This document shows positions 54,952 through 63,757 of a stretch of 64,000 nt of DNA, one piece after another (the first letter of the stretch is position 1; every line of letters begins with the position of its first letter). This DNA is from Aestuariivivens marinum (GTDB taxonomy: Bacteria > Bacteroidota > Bacteroidia > Flavobacteriales > Flavobacteriaceae), in assembly GCF_022662175.1 (NCBI RefSeq), contig NZ_JAKMCR010000001.1:930001-994000 (forward strand), written 5' to 3'. Position numbers and translations under genes: made by a program. Below the pieces are notes generated by a model. It ran no database searches, had not been told where the DNA came from, and saw nothing but the letters and a program-made list of their open reading frames with translations.

Positions 54952-56169
54952 ATGATTGAGAAGAAGGATATTGATTTAGAAAAAGCGGTTTTAATAGGTA
55001 TTATTACCAAAGACCAGAATGAAGATAAATCTAAGGAATACTTAGATGAATTGGAGTTTTTAACATATACGGCAGGTGGGGAAGCGATAAAACGATTTAC
55101 CCAAAAAATGGAACGACCAGACCCTAGGACTTTTATAGGTTCTGGAAAACTGGAAGATGTACGCCAATTTATTCAAGATAATGAAGTTGGTACTGCTATT
55201 TTTGATGATGAACTTTCAGCAGCACAGGAACGAAATATCAGTAAGATACTTAACGTAAAAGTATTGGATAGGACCAATTTAATCCTCGATATTTTTGCCC
55301 AACGAGCCCAAACCAGTTATGCCCGTACCCAAGTAGAATTAGCACAATGCGAATATTTACTTCCCCGCTTAAGAGGGATGTGGACACACTTGGAGCGCCA
55401 AAAAGGAGGAATTGGTATGCGTGGGCCTGGAGAAACTGAAATTGAAACAGATAGACGTATTGTGCGTGATAAGATAGCATTATTAAAAGAGCGTATAAAA
55501 ACCATAGATAAACAAATGGCCGTTCAAAGGGGTAACCGGGGAAAAATGGTTCGTGTTGCTTTGGTAGGCTACACTAATGTAGGTAAATCTACCCTAATGA
55601 ACGTTATCAGTAAAAGTGAGGTTTTTGCAGAAAATAAACTTTTTGCGACGCTCGATACAACAGTAAGGAAAGTAGTGATACAAAACTTGCCCTTTTTGTT
55701 GAGTGACACCGTTGGGTTTATCCGTAAATTACCAACACAATTGGTAGAAAGTTTTAAAAGTACTTTAGATGAGGTTAGAGAAGCTGATTTGTTATTGCAT
55801 GTAGTTGACATTTCTCACCCTAATTTTGAAGAACATATAGAGTCCGTAAATAAAATTTTAGGTGAAATAGATAGTAGTGATAAACCCACTATCATGGTAT
55901 TTAATAAAATTGATGCTTACGAGGCAGAACCCTTTGATGAAACCGATTTGGAAACCGAAAAAACCGAACAGCATTATACTTTAGATGAATGGAAAAGTAC
56001 CTGGATGGCCAAAGTGGGAAACAATGCATTGTTTATTTCTGCGTTAAATAAAAAAAATTTAGACGATTTTAAAAAACGAGTATACGATGAGGTTAGGGAA
56101 ATTCATATTACCCGTTTCCCATACAATCATTTTTTGTATCCAGATTATGATGATACTTTGCCGTCTTAA
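54952..56169 (+). CDS. hflX: Ribosome-associated GTPase HflX
   Basis: A 405-residue GTPase that splits or rescues stalled ribosomes under stress. The N-terminal HflX domain (1-190) has GGEAIKRFTQKMERPDPRTF, IGSGKLEDV and RTNLILDIFAQRAQT with a coiled-coil following (LERQKGGIGMRGPGETE). The G domain starts near 200: G1 GYTNVGKST (about 206-214), G3 DTVGFIRKLP, and G4 NKID at about 318. A C-terminal extension carries a lysine-rich end. Length is normal for the family. It has its own promoter candidate and is followed by a gene-free stretch. Confidence 0.97.
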   Translation: MIEKKDIDLEKAVLIGIITKDQNEDKSKEYLDELEFLTYTAGGEAIKRFTQKMERPDPRTFIGSGKLEDVRQFIQDNEVGTAIFDDELSAAQERNISKILNVKVLDRTNLILDIFAQRAQTSYARTQVELAQCEYLLPRLRGMWTHLERQKGGIGMRGPGETEIETDRRIVRDKIALLKERIKTIDKQMAVQRGNRGKMVRVALVGYTNVGKSTLMNVISKSEVFAENKLFATLDTTVRKVVIQNLPFLLSDTVGFIRKLPTQLVESFKSTLDEVREADLLLHVVDISHPNFEEHIESVNKILGEIDSSDKPTIMVFNKIDAYEAEPFDETDLETEKTEQHYTLDEWKSTWMAKVGNNALFISALNKKNLDDFKKRVYDEVREIHITRFPYNHFLYPDYDDTLPS

Positions 56170-56527
56170 TTAAAGGAGACAAACTGCCTCTAAAATGTAA
56201 CAGATTAAGGTATTGTTAAAACAAAAATGGTTGAGGAGGTCGTTGTTGGCTGTCGTTTCGATTGTTGGCCTTTTTAGTCATTCATTTAAGTGTATTTTTA
56301 GGGCTTTTAGCAAACTATCAATTAAAGACGTTCTAATAAACCTTTTGACAATGTATGGGATGATTTAACTGTGAGCCTGAAAAAAGGAATGGTTTTTTTA
56401 AAAGGTTGTTTGGTGATCGTAATAAGAGAAAAATTTTAGAACAGAATAGAGTTATTGATATTTGCTAAAATTAAAAGGCGTGCTTTAAATTTTTAAAGCA
56501 CGCCTTTTTTAGTCAGTTTAAAATTAG
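56170..56527. other. Gene-free stretch with possible gene remnant
   Basis: These 358 bases hold no intact gene that I can support. From 56348 to about 56466 the sequence reads as protein only if one T is added to the T7 run at 56393-56399: SNKPFDNVWDDLTVSLKKG continues as MVFFKRLFGDRNKRKIL and reaches a stop near 56466. A stop codon lies just before the first part, with no start visible. It may be the 3' end of a decayed gene or chance; no IS ends or repeats were seen. Confidence 0.35.
56473..56510. terminator. Terminator downstream of the DUF3078 gene
   Basis: A 17-bp perfect stem (AAAAGGCGTGCTTTAAA and its complement, around TT) with T-runs at both ends. Read on the minus strand it ends the DUF3078 transcript 18 bases after its stop. 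Confidence 0.92.
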
Positions 56528-57472
56528 TTAGAATTTATAACTTAAACCAATTGTATAGTAAGATTGTAATTTGTTATCAATGTTGTCAAATGAGGGCTCT
56601 GTTTGTACAGGTATAGCCAACTGGTCATATTGTCCTAAAGCATAATTAAGCGCTTCTTGCTTGTTGCTTCTCAAACCAAAATCAAAGCCAACACCTATCA
56701 TTTTCCAAAGGGTATAACTAAATGAGTTGGTCCAAGTCCAGTTCGAATAGTCTGAACTTTTATAGCTTTGGAATACCGAAAGATTGGTTTTAAAATTAAT
56801 AGCACCTATTTTTCTAGTATAGTCTGCTATAATTTTAGATCCCATTGAAGATTCAAAAACAGTGTCTCCGCTGCTAAACACGAAATTATAGTTTAATGGA
56901 TGTATTACAACAATAAGATTGGTAACAGGTGTCCATGTGCCACCAATACCAACATCTAAATAACCAGGATCGTTAAAATTGTCGAGTAAAGTGGTTCTGT
57001 ATTCTAACAATCCAGATACAGCAAACGATTTACTTAGGTTTCTACCGTATAATGATGATAGGTTAAAGACATCGGTAGTCGGCTTAAAGCTACTGTCATC
57101 TGTATCAATGTCTTTATTGTCTAATTTTACCCAATTCAAATTGGTAGTTAATGTATTCCTCCAAAAAAACTTTTTCTCAATCAGATTAGCAAAACCATTA
57201 AACGTAATACCAAAATTACCCGAAGCATTGTTTGGTGTACCTTGAGCATACCAATTTTTAAAATTGGATAGGCTCCCACCAATAGTTCCAAAAGCACCAA
57301 CACGCCATCCTGGTAATGCATCAATCTCTGCTTGAATGGCATTGGCTTCCTTTTGGGCAGCATTGGCCTCAGCTTGTTTTTCGGCTTTTCTGGCCTGTAA
57401 TTCTTCCTTGGTTTGAGCATTTATTACAATAACTCCAAAAAGTAGAAAGCCTATAAGTATAATTCTCTTCAT
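56528..57472 (-). CDS. DUF3078-family outer-membrane protein
   Basis: A 314-residue protein with signal peptide (ending INAQ) followed by a short charged helix rich in Lys, Glu and Ala (KEELQARKAEKQAEANAAQK), likely a coiled coil. The rest is the DUF3078 beta-barrel: WRVGAFGTIGGSLSNFKNWY, NGFANLIEKKFFWRNTL, and the final strand ending SYYTIGLSYKF with terminal Phe as outer-membrane proteins have. Function unknown. It is the last gene of the sufE-side group on the minus strand, 8 bases behind DUF2480, and is commonly linked to that gene in flavobacteria. Confidence 0.9.
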   Translation of the reverse strand: MKRIILIGFLLFGVIVINAQTKEELQARKAEKQAEANAAQKEANAIQAEIDALPGWRVGAFGTIGGSLSNFKNWYAQGTPNNASGNFGITFNGFANLIEKKFFWRNTLTTNLNWVKLDNKDIDTDDSSFKPTTDVFNLSSLYGRNLSKSFAVSGLLEYRTTLLDNFNDPGYLDVGIGGTWTPVTNLIVVIHPLNYNFVFSSGDTVFESSMGSKIIADYTRKIGAINFKTNLSVFQSYKSSDYSNWTWTNSFSYTLWKMIGVGFDFGLRSNKQEALNYALGQYDQLAIPVQTEPSFDNIDNKLQSYYTIGLSYKF

Positions 57473-57480
57473 GTGAATAG

Positions 57481-57987
57481 TTATTTCTTTTTATATAGTG
57501 GTACAGATGAGCAAGCCTCACCATACATAATCGATTTTGCTATTGGTTTGAGTTTATTTATTGCCATGATATAGGCATTTTCAGGTACTGGTTTATTGGA
57601 GCACCCTTTTATGATAACAGGTTTGTTCTTAAACTCTGAAAGGTCAAGCTTGTTCAATACATCCTGAAAAATTACTGTTTCCAAAGTTTCGAGGTTTCCA
57701 ATAGCAACCTGTTTTGTATAAGGATATAAATGAATGCTTAGAAGCATATAAGCCCAACCTGGAATAATAGCCTCTGTGCTACAGGTTAGTGCAACATAAG
57801 TGTCTTTGTATTTCGACCAATCGTGTTCTAGGGCTAATTTTCTAAACTCTTTTTCACGCAGCACAAAACCTTCGAGTAACCAATCTTTAATATCAAACAA
57901 TATGCGCTGCCCTTGTGGATAATAATCCTCAAGATCAAAGGTCATTAATTTACTGTTCGCAACGCGGTTTATAATTTCATTTTTCAC
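57481..57987 (-). CDS. DUF2480-family protein
   Basis: A 168-residue soluble protein of the DUF2480 family, found almost only in Bacteroidota. It opens with NEIINRVANSKLMTFDLEDY, has DWSKYKDTYVALTCSTEAII in the middle, and ends VIIKGCSNKPVPENAYIMA with YGEACSSVPLYKKK. Cys residues in the last two blocks might bind metal or an Fe-S cluster. It is encoded beside sufE and a DUF59 protein, which makes a role in Fe-S assembly plausible, but no experimental function is known to me. There is no signal peptide or membrane segment. Confidence 0.9.
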   Translation of the reverse strand: MKNEIINRVANSKLMTFDLEDYYPQGQRILFDIKDWLLEGFVLREKEFRKLALEHDWSKYKDTYVALTCSTEAIIPGWAYMLLSIHLYPYTKQVAIGNLETLETVIFQDVLNKLDLSEFKNKPVIIKGCSNKPVPENAYIMAINKLKPIAKSIMYGEACSSVPLYKKK

Positions 57988-58066
57988 AAATGTGCATATA
58001 TTAAGTTGTTTGTTATTGGGTCTCTATTAAAAACAGCTAATAGTTACTGCATACTGGGGAACAGAA

Positions 58067-58393
58067 TTACAGCATTCCCAATTCCAACTTCGCTTCTTCG
58101 CTCATGAGTTCTTGTGTCCAAGGGGGATCGAAAGTAATTTCTACTTCAGCACTTTTTACTTCGTTTATGGATTTTACTTTTTCCTCAACTTCCAAAGGTA
58201 GTGTTTCGGCCACTGGGCAGTTGGGTGTGGTAAGGGTCATTAAAATTTTTACGTCATAATCTTCATTGACAAAAACATCATAAATTAACCCTAATTCATA
58301 AATATCTACAGGAATTTCTGGATCGTAAATTGTTTTTAAAACGTTTACTATTTTCTCACCTAGTGCGTTGGTATCTATTGTTGTGTCTCTCAT
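58067..58393 (-). CDS. SUF-associated DUF59 (MIP18-family) Fe-S assembly protein
   Basis: A 108-residue protein of the MIP18/DUF59 family, of the SufT-like group. The N-terminal block ALGEKIVNVLKTIYDPEIPV with the D-P-E-x-x-x-x-I signature, DIYELGLIYDVFV, and the motif LTTPNCPVAETLP carrying a conserved Cys are visible, as is FDPPWTQELM near the end. MIP18 proteins take part in maturation and delivery of Fe-S clusters. The position between sufE and DUF2480 is standard in Bacteroidota SUF operons. It is not the larger SufT with extra domain. Confidence 0.93.
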   Translation of the reverse strand: MRDTTIDTNALGEKIVNVLKTIYDPEIPVDIYELGLIYDVFVNEDYDVKILMTLTTPNCPVAETLPLEVEEKVKSINEVKSAEVEITFDPPWTQELMSEEAKLELGML

Positions 58394-58457
58394 TTTCTAT
58401 AGGTTTATTTATTCATGCGTTTAAATGTTTTAAGCGATTAAACGAAAAAATTACACA

Positions 58458-58886
58458 TTAATTAAGTTGTGTTTGGTATGCTATGGCATACATTTTAAGT
58501 TGCTTAACCATGCTTACCAATCCGTTGGCCCGGGTTGGTGACAAGTGTTCCTTTAATCCAATTTTATCAATAAAATTAGTATCGGCATTTATAATATCCT
58601 TAGGGTGCTGATTAGAAAACACACGTATTAAAATAGCAATGATGCCTTTGGTGATAATGGCATCACTGTCGGCGGTAAATTCTATTTTATCGTCTTTCAT
58701 TTCTGCATGAACCCAAACCTTACTTTGACACCCTTTTATTAAATTACTGTCGGTTTTGTATTGGTCGTCAATTAAGGGCAGTTCTTTGCCCAGGTCTATC
58801 ATATACTGGTAACGTTCTTCCCAATCGTCAAACATTGAGAATTCGTCTATTATTTCATTTTGAATGGCTTCAATGGTCACAATCAT
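58458..58886 (-). CDS. sufE: Cysteine desulfuration protein SufE
   Basis: A 142-residue protein that accepts sulfur from SufS and passes it to SufBCD. The active-site Cys is Cys53 in NLIKGCQSKVWV, the classical G-C-Q-S-x-V-W motif. Other conserved parts are FDDWEERYQYMIDLGKELP near the start and LSPTRANGLVSMVKQL near the end. It stands on the same strand as sufS and sufD but is separated from them by the META and M43 genes and a terminator, so it is probably transcribed from a different promoter. Confidence 0.97.
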   Translation of the reverse strand: MIVTIEAIQNEIIDEFSMFDDWEERYQYMIDLGKELPLIDDQYKTDSNLIKGCQSKVWVHAEMKDDKIEFTADSDAIITKGIIAILIRVFSNQHPKDIINADTNFIDKIGLKEHLSPTRANGLVSMVKQLKMYAIAYQTQLN

Positions 58887-58920
58887 AAATTTTTATGCAA
58901 AAATACAACAACAAAAGTTG

Positions 58921-59721
58921 CTATTCAATGTTTTCTGAAATAGATAGGACTTCTTTAACAAGTTCAGCAATTTCTTTAGGTGGATTACCATGGTCGAAAG
59001 CTTGTGTTTTGAATGTTTTACCATTAGTAGAAATTATAGTTAGTCTAGCAATTGCAGCACCATCAAACTGATGGTTTTTGGAAGGAGGTTCAAATGAGGA
59101 TAAAGCAGTTATATCAACAGATTTTAAGAATTCTATAAGTTGCTTCAAATGTTCAGGACTAATCTGTTTGGTAACAGACTTGCTATCTCTTTTGCTTGTT
59201 GTTGAAATAGAGTCTTTAGTAATTACAATTTGTTTGTGAAATCCTCTTGATGAAGCTGAATATTCAATTTTGATATTATCTGAAGCTATTTCTGTAGTCG
59301 CATATAACAATAGCTTTTTGTCGTTGAAAAACGAAATGCCATTTTGGGAAAAGAGTACAAGGTTTGCTTTTTGAAAGGTTTTAAAAAGTTTTTCTTCAAT
59401 ACGGTTTGCATTGTCGTTACAAATCATTTTAGTACTGCCCAAGGCACTAAATGCTATGGTATTGTTATTTAATGAAAAGGATCCGAAAAAGCGATTACAA
59501 CCCGAAAAACCAAAAACTTGTTTTGTGTTATTGTTGAAGGTTATGTTGAGGTTAAAATAGGAGACATCTTTTCTGTCTAATTCCTTTATCAAATAATTGC
59601 CGTTAAGTTCCTTCGGGGCATTTTGATCCTCTTGTAATTTCAACATTAAGGTATAATCTGAAGGCCCTCCCCAACAGCATCGCAAAGCGATGATGCAGCA
59701 TGTTATTAAAATCAATTTCAT
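58921..59721 (-). CDS. META-domain (HslJ-like) lipoprotein or secreted protein
   Basis: A 266-residue protein. The N-terminus (MKLILITCCIIALRCCW) is a short hydrophobic leader ending in cysteines, possibly a lipobox. Residues 40-140 match the META fold as in HslJ: LNGNYLIKELDRKD, VFGFSGCNRFFGSFSLNNN with the conserved Cys, then ALGSTKMICNDNANRIEEK. The second half (about 160-266) is a separate beta-rich unit with no match I recognise (YSASSRGFHKQIVITKD). HslJ is an outer-membrane heat-shock protein tied to novobiocin resistance in E. coli. Here it lies 34 bases behind sufE's start side, between sufE and the protease gene; a direct link to Fe-S assembly is not evident. Confidence 0.78.
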   Translation of the reverse strand: MKLILITCCIIALRCCWGGPSDYTLMLKLQEDQNAPKELNGNYLIKELDRKDVSYFNLNITFNNNTKQVFGFSGCNRFFGSFSLNNNTIAFSALGSTKMICNDNANRIEEKLFKTFQKANLVLFSQNGISFFNDKKLLLYATTEIASDNIKIEYSASSRGFHKQIVITKDSISTTSKRDSKSVTKQISPEHLKQLIEFLKSVDITALSSFEPPSKNHQFDGAAIARLTIISTNGKTFKTQAFDHGNPPKEIAELVKEVLSISENIE

Positions 59722-59751
59722 GAAGCTATTTTATATTTATTTTTAAGATAC

Positions 59752-59777
59752 AAAAAAGACGCCAAAGTAGGCGTCTA
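59752..59777 (-). terminator. Terminator downstream of the M43 protease gene
   Basis: AGACGCC (59757-59763 complement side) and GGCGTCT (59770-59776) pair around a 6-base loop, and on the minus strand a T-run follows. It separates the protease gene from the META/sufE group. Confidence 0.85.
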
Positions 59778-59802
59778 TTAAATTATCTTTTGAGATTAAG
59801 AT

Positions 59803-60894
59803 TTAGTTTCCAATCATTGAAGCTCTTGCCCCACCTTCTTGAAAAATGGCTCGCATCCTGTTGCTTTGCCCATCGGTAAACATGTACATGCAGCTATCAT
59901 TTGTATAGTCCATATAATTCATAGTCATATCGGCTGTTTGGCAATGTACTGTTGGGTAGGAAGGACACCTGTAATTTGGTCGATCTGAACTGGGAGTGTC
60001 TGCTACAAAGTCATCTTGTCTACATCTACCATCACCCCAAATATGTCTTAAATTTAAGTAATGACCAACTTCATGAGTAGCTGTTCTTCCTTCGTTGTAA
60101 GGGACTGCTGTTCCCCCTGGTAAACTTGAATACAACAATACAATTCCATCTGTACTTAATGGGCCACCTGGGAATTGTGCATAGCCTAAAATACCACCAC
60201 CCATATTGCAAATCCAAATGTTCATAGTAGTTTCAGGACTTGTTGGGTCAATACCTCCGCGAGAAGATTTTTTCATATCATCGTTGGTACTCCAAGCTGA
60301 AACATCAGTGTATTTTCTTGTAATATCTGTTAAAGGGTCGAATGAGAATTCAATGTCAGTGTCTGCCACATCATTCGCAAAAGTAGAATCCTCGGGTAAT
60401 TTACTAATATTTGTATTTTGGTTATTAAAATCTATATTTAAAACTGTAATTTGATCAACAATTTGTTGAGTGGAAACATTTTGATCGTTCGTATTATAAA
60501 GTACATTTACATGAACTGGAATTTTGATTAGACTTCCACCAATTGGTTCAACATTTACATCTGTATCCCCTGTGTTGTTGTCAGGTTTACCGCCACCATT
60601 AGAGGGTTTACCTTTGGCTGCAATAAACTTTCTGGTTTGGTATTCTATGTCATACATACGCTTTTCCAGTCCAGGATTTTCATCCAATAGCCTATTTAAG
60701 TTGTTCATAGTGTAACAGGTTCTATTTTGATTTTTACTTTCTGTAAATTTTGATGTTAAATCTGTTTGACTGTCTGTGTATACATAAAAATCACTCATGT
60801 CAATTTGCTGCTCTTGAACAGGGGCTTGAATATCGTCATTACAAGCTGTGAAAAATAAGGCTATAGTAGCCATACTTAAGAAAGCTTTTTTCAT
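59803..60894 (-). CDS. M43-family (pappalysin-like) zinc metalloprotease lipoprotein
   Basis: A 363-residue secreted protease with a lipobox TAC followed by NDD. Residues 50-125 are a pro-region with a Gly/Asn-rich linker (GKPSNGGGKPDNNTG). The metzincin catalytic site is HEVGHYLNLRH (His274, Glu275, His278 and His284), and the Met-turn is in NYMDYTND (about 326-333), with conserved Cys at 291, 310, 318 and 335 that can form disulfides. This is the M43B/cytophagalysin group. It has a 147-base leader before it and a terminator after it, so it is its own unit inside the suf region. It probably degrades extracellular protein. Confidence 0.92.
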   Translation of the reverse strand: MKKAFLSMATIALFFTACNDDIQAPVQEQQIDMSDFYVYTDSQTDLTSKFTESKNQNRTCYTMNNLNRLLDENPGLEKRMYDIEYQTRKFIAAKGKPSNGGGKPDNNTGDTDVNVEPIGGSLIKIPVHVNVLYNTNDQNVSTQQIVDQITVLNIDFNNQNTNISKLPEDSTFANDVADTDIEFSFDPLTDITRKYTDVSAWSTNDDMKKSSRGGIDPTSPETTMNIWICNMGGGILGYAQFPGGPLSTDGIVLLYSSLPGGTAVPYNEGRTATHEVGHYLNLRHIWGDGRCRQDDFVADTPSSDRPNYRCPSYPTVHCQTADMTMNYMDYTNDSCMYMFTDGQSNRMRAIFQEGGARASMIGN

Positions 60895-61041
60895 TATTAA
60901 ATAGTTTTTGGTTAGTTGATGTTGAAGATAATTTTTTTCGGGAAATAAATTAAATATTTCACACTGAAAGCATTAAATAATCGATAAAGAGGATTTAGGT
61001 TTTAAAAAATTAAGGTTTATAATTAGGTAGATATAAACACT

Positions 61042-62256
61042 TTAAGAAAGCATCATTTTTGCTTTTTTAACGCCTTCAACCAAAGCATCTATTTCTGCTT
61101 TGGTATTATAAAATGCAAAAGAGGCTCTTACTGTACCGGGAATCTTGTAAAAGTCCATGATGGGCTGTGCACAGTGATGACCAGTACGAACGGCAATACC
61201 TAGTTTGTCTAGAATGGTTCCAACATCGTAGGGGTGTATGCCTTCCAAATTAAATGATATGACCGAAGTTTTCTGTTTTGATGTTCCGTAGATTTTTAGA
61301 CCGCCTATCTCTAAAAGCTTTTTGGTGGCATATTGTAACAGGTCATTTTCGTAAGCAGCAATAGTGTCGAAACCAACCGTGTTCATATAATCCAATGCAG
61401 TGCCAAAGGCAATACCGCCACAGATATTTGGAGTACCTGCTTCGAACTTATGGGGTAAATCTGCATAGGTGGTTTTCTCGAAAGTCACTTCAGCAATCAT
61501 TTCCCCGCCACCTTGATAAGGCGGTAATTTTTTTAGCCATTCCTCTTTTCCGTAAAGCATGCCTATTCCTGTTGGACCACACATTTTATGGGCCGATGCC
61601 ACATAAAAATCGACATCTAGTTCTTGTACATCTGTTTTTATGTGCGGACAAGCCTGTGCACCGTCAATTAAAACAGCTGCACCAACTTGATGGGCTTTTT
61701 CAATAATATATTTAATGGGGTTTATGGTTCCCAAAGCGTTTGAGATATGATTGACAAATACCAGTTTGGTATTGGTTGAAAGTAGTTTATCAAATTCTGA
61801 AATCACTAATTCACCTTGGTCGTTCATAGGGATAACCCGTAAGGTAGTTCCTGTACTATTACATAGCATTTGCCAGGGCACAATATTACTATGGTGTTCT
61901 AGGGCAGATACAATAATCTCGTCTTCCTTCTTTAACAATGAGGAAAATCCATTGGCCACTAAGTTAATGCCATGTGTAGTGCCCGAAGTGAAAATGATTT
62001 CGTGCGTATGCTTTGCATTAAAATGTTGTTGAATGGTTTTGCGAGCCTGTTCGTATTTGTCTGTGGCCTCCTGGCTTAAGCTATGGACACCGCGATGAAT
62101 ATTGGCGTTGTAATTGGAATAATAGTCTACAATACAATCGATAACCTGCTGAGGGGTTTGTGAGGTAGCCGCATTATCAAAATATACCAAAGGATTACCG
62201 TTTACTTTTCGAGATAGTATTGGAAAATCTTTTCGGATGTTTTCTATATTGTACAT
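61042..62256 (-). CDS. sufS: Cysteine desulfurase SufS
   Basis: A 404-residue PLP enzyme (NifS class V aminotransferase, group II) that takes sulfur from L-cysteine for Fe-S clusters. PLP is bound by Lys224 in YVASAHKMCGPTGIG; SGTTHGINLVA and LEHHSNIVPWQ are typical; and the active-site Cys362 lies in the RTGHHCAQP loop, in the short group II form, which needs SufE as acceptor. Length is normal. It follows sufD by 120 bases on the minus strand and comes after sufC in the same operon, while its acceptor sufE is encoded 2.2 kb further on, beyond two unrelated genes. Confidence 0.97.
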   Translation of the reverse strand: MYNIENIRKDFPILSRKVNGNPLVYFDNAATSQTPQQVIDCIVDYYSNYNANIHRGVHSLSQEATDKYEQARKTIQQHFNAKHTHEIIFTSGTTHGINLVANGFSSLLKKEDEIIVSALEHHSNIVPWQMLCNSTGTTLRVIPMNDQGELVISEFDKLLSTNTKLVFVNHISNALGTINPIKYIIEKAHQVGAAVLIDGAQACPHIKTDVQELDVDFYVASAHKMCGPTGIGMLYGKEEWLKKLPPYQGGGEMIAEVTFEKTTYADLPHKFEAGTPNICGGIAFGTALDYMNTVGFDTIAAYENDLLQYATKKLLEIGGLKIYGTSKQKTSVISFNLEGIHPYDVGTILDKLGIAVRTGHHCAQPIMDFYKIPGTVRASFAFYNTKAEIDALVEGVKKAKMMLS

Positions 62257-62375
62257 TATTAGTGTATAACTTAGATTAAGGCGAGTATTAATGTTTTTTA
62301 TATTTCTTGACTTATAAACTCTTTGTTCTTAAAAATGATAAGTGACTAATTAGTATGGAAAACACTTCAAATATT

Positions 62376-63689
62376 TTATAAGTCAAACCCAATGTTTACT
62401 CCTAATTTATTGGCAATAATTTTAGTTATACGTTGTTTAAGCTCAGGTATTTTAACCGAGCTCAATACATTATTGCTAAAGGCAAACATTAATAGAGCTT
62501 TAGCTTCTTTTTCGGGAATACCACGGGAACGTAGATAAAATAATGCGCTTTCGTCCAACTGTCCTATAGTACAACCATGTGAGCATTTTACATCATCAGC
62601 AAAAATTTCCAGCTGGGGTTTGGTATTGATAGTCGCTTTATCGTTCACCAAAATGTTATTGTTGGCTTGGAATGCATTGGTCTTTTGGGCTTCTTTTTCC
62701 ACTATAACCTTACCGTTAAAAACGCCCGTTGAATTATCGGCAAAAATACCTTTGTAGTCCTGATGACTTTCACAATTTGGTTCAATGTGATGAACCAATG
62801 TATTGTGGTCTACGTGCTGCTTGTCACCAATTATGGTCACCCCTTTAAGGGTAGAATCAATACGCTCGCCTTCTTGGTAGAAATTAAGGTTGTTTCGGGT
62901 TAAGTTTCCACCAAATGAAAAGGTGTGTATTGAGACTATACTTTCCTGTTTTTGCTTGATGTAGGTGTTGTCAATTAACGATGCTTTTAGGTTATCGTTT
63001 TGAATTTTGTAATAATCAACAATTGCCCGTTTACTTGCAAAAATTTCTGTAAGGCTATTAGTTAGAACAGGGTTGCTAGTTAGACTTTGATGACGTTCAA
63101 TAATTTGTACATGCGAATTCTCTCCAACAACTACTAGGTTTCTTGGTTGAAGCATTAAAGCCGATTCATTTCCTGTAGAAAAATGAATGATTTGAATAGG
63201 CTTTTCTACCAGTTTGTTTTTAGGAATATAAATATATGCGCCCTCACTTGAGAAAGCTGTGTTTAAAGAAGCTAAACTGTCATTGTTTGCTGCTTTATTA
63301 AAATAGTTTTCAATAACCAATCTGTATTTAGGCTTCGAAAATGCAGCAGACATAAGGCAAACATCCATGCCTTCATGTGTGGTTTGAGACAAATGTGAGG
63401 AGTACTTACCATCTATAAATACAATTTTATAAGTATCTATATCGTGAATGAAATATTTTTTAACCTCACTATATTCCAAAGCATTCTCCTGTTTTGGAAA
63501 AACACTATAATCCTCTTTTAATACTTTATTTAAAGACGTATACTTCCATGCCTCATCTTTTTTTGATGGGAAGCCTTTTTCTTCGAATGTTTTTATGGCA
63601 TCATTCCTTACATCGTGAACATAGGTATTGGTATCTACCCTGTCCTCGAAAACCATAAATGATGATAATAACTTTTCTTTTAAATCCAT
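62376..63689 (-). CDS. sufD: Fe-S cluster assembly protein SufD
   Basis: A 437-residue scaffold subunit of the SufBCD complex on which Fe-S clusters are built. The right-handed beta-helix region (about 130-370) has EGERIDSTLKGVTIIGD, HNTLVHHIEPNCESHQDYKG, and QLEIFADDVKCSHGCTIGQ, the last being the SufB/SufD signature; the C-terminal helices bind SufC (SRGIPEKEAKALLMFAFSNN). It is 69 bases behind sufC and 120 bases ahead of sufS. The 120-base gap contains no terminator that I can see. Confidence 0.97.
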   Translation of the reverse strand: MDLKEKLLSSFMVFEDRVDTNTYVHDVRNDAIKTFEEKGFPSKKDEAWKYTSLNKVLKEDYSVFPKQENALEYSEVKKYFIHDIDTYKIVFIDGKYSSHLSQTTHEGMDVCLMSAAFSKPKYRLVIENYFNKAANNDSLASLNTAFSSEGAYIYIPKNKLVEKPIQIIHFSTGNESALMLQPRNLVVVGENSHVQIIERHQSLTSNPVLTNSLTEIFASKRAIVDYYKIQNDNLKASLIDNTYIKQKQESIVSIHTFSFGGNLTRNNLNFYQEGERIDSTLKGVTIIGDKQHVDHNTLVHHIEPNCESHQDYKGIFADNSTGVFNGKVIVEKEAQKTNAFQANNNILVNDKATINTKPQLEIFADDVKCSHGCTIGQLDESALFYLRSRGIPEKEAKALLMFAFSNNVLSSVKIPELKQRITKIIANKLGVNIGFDL

Positions 63690-63757
63690 ATTTTCAAGTG
63701 TTCAGTATGCAGGAGTTTGTGGACTGCTTATTATATAATGATAACTGGTTACAAGTA

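Noticed and set aside
55250-55811. Antisense frames opposite hflX, and similar frames opposite ileS, atpD, glmS and sufS
   Set aside because: They lie fully within strong genes, have no recognisable protein features and are expected shadows of coding sequence.
9217-56169. Type IX secretion C-terminal sorting domains on the secreted enzymes
   Set aside because: The C-termini of the EEP, SGNH, M43, M23 and esterase-like proteins do not show the usual sorting-domain pattern with its conserved glycine and lysine-rich end.
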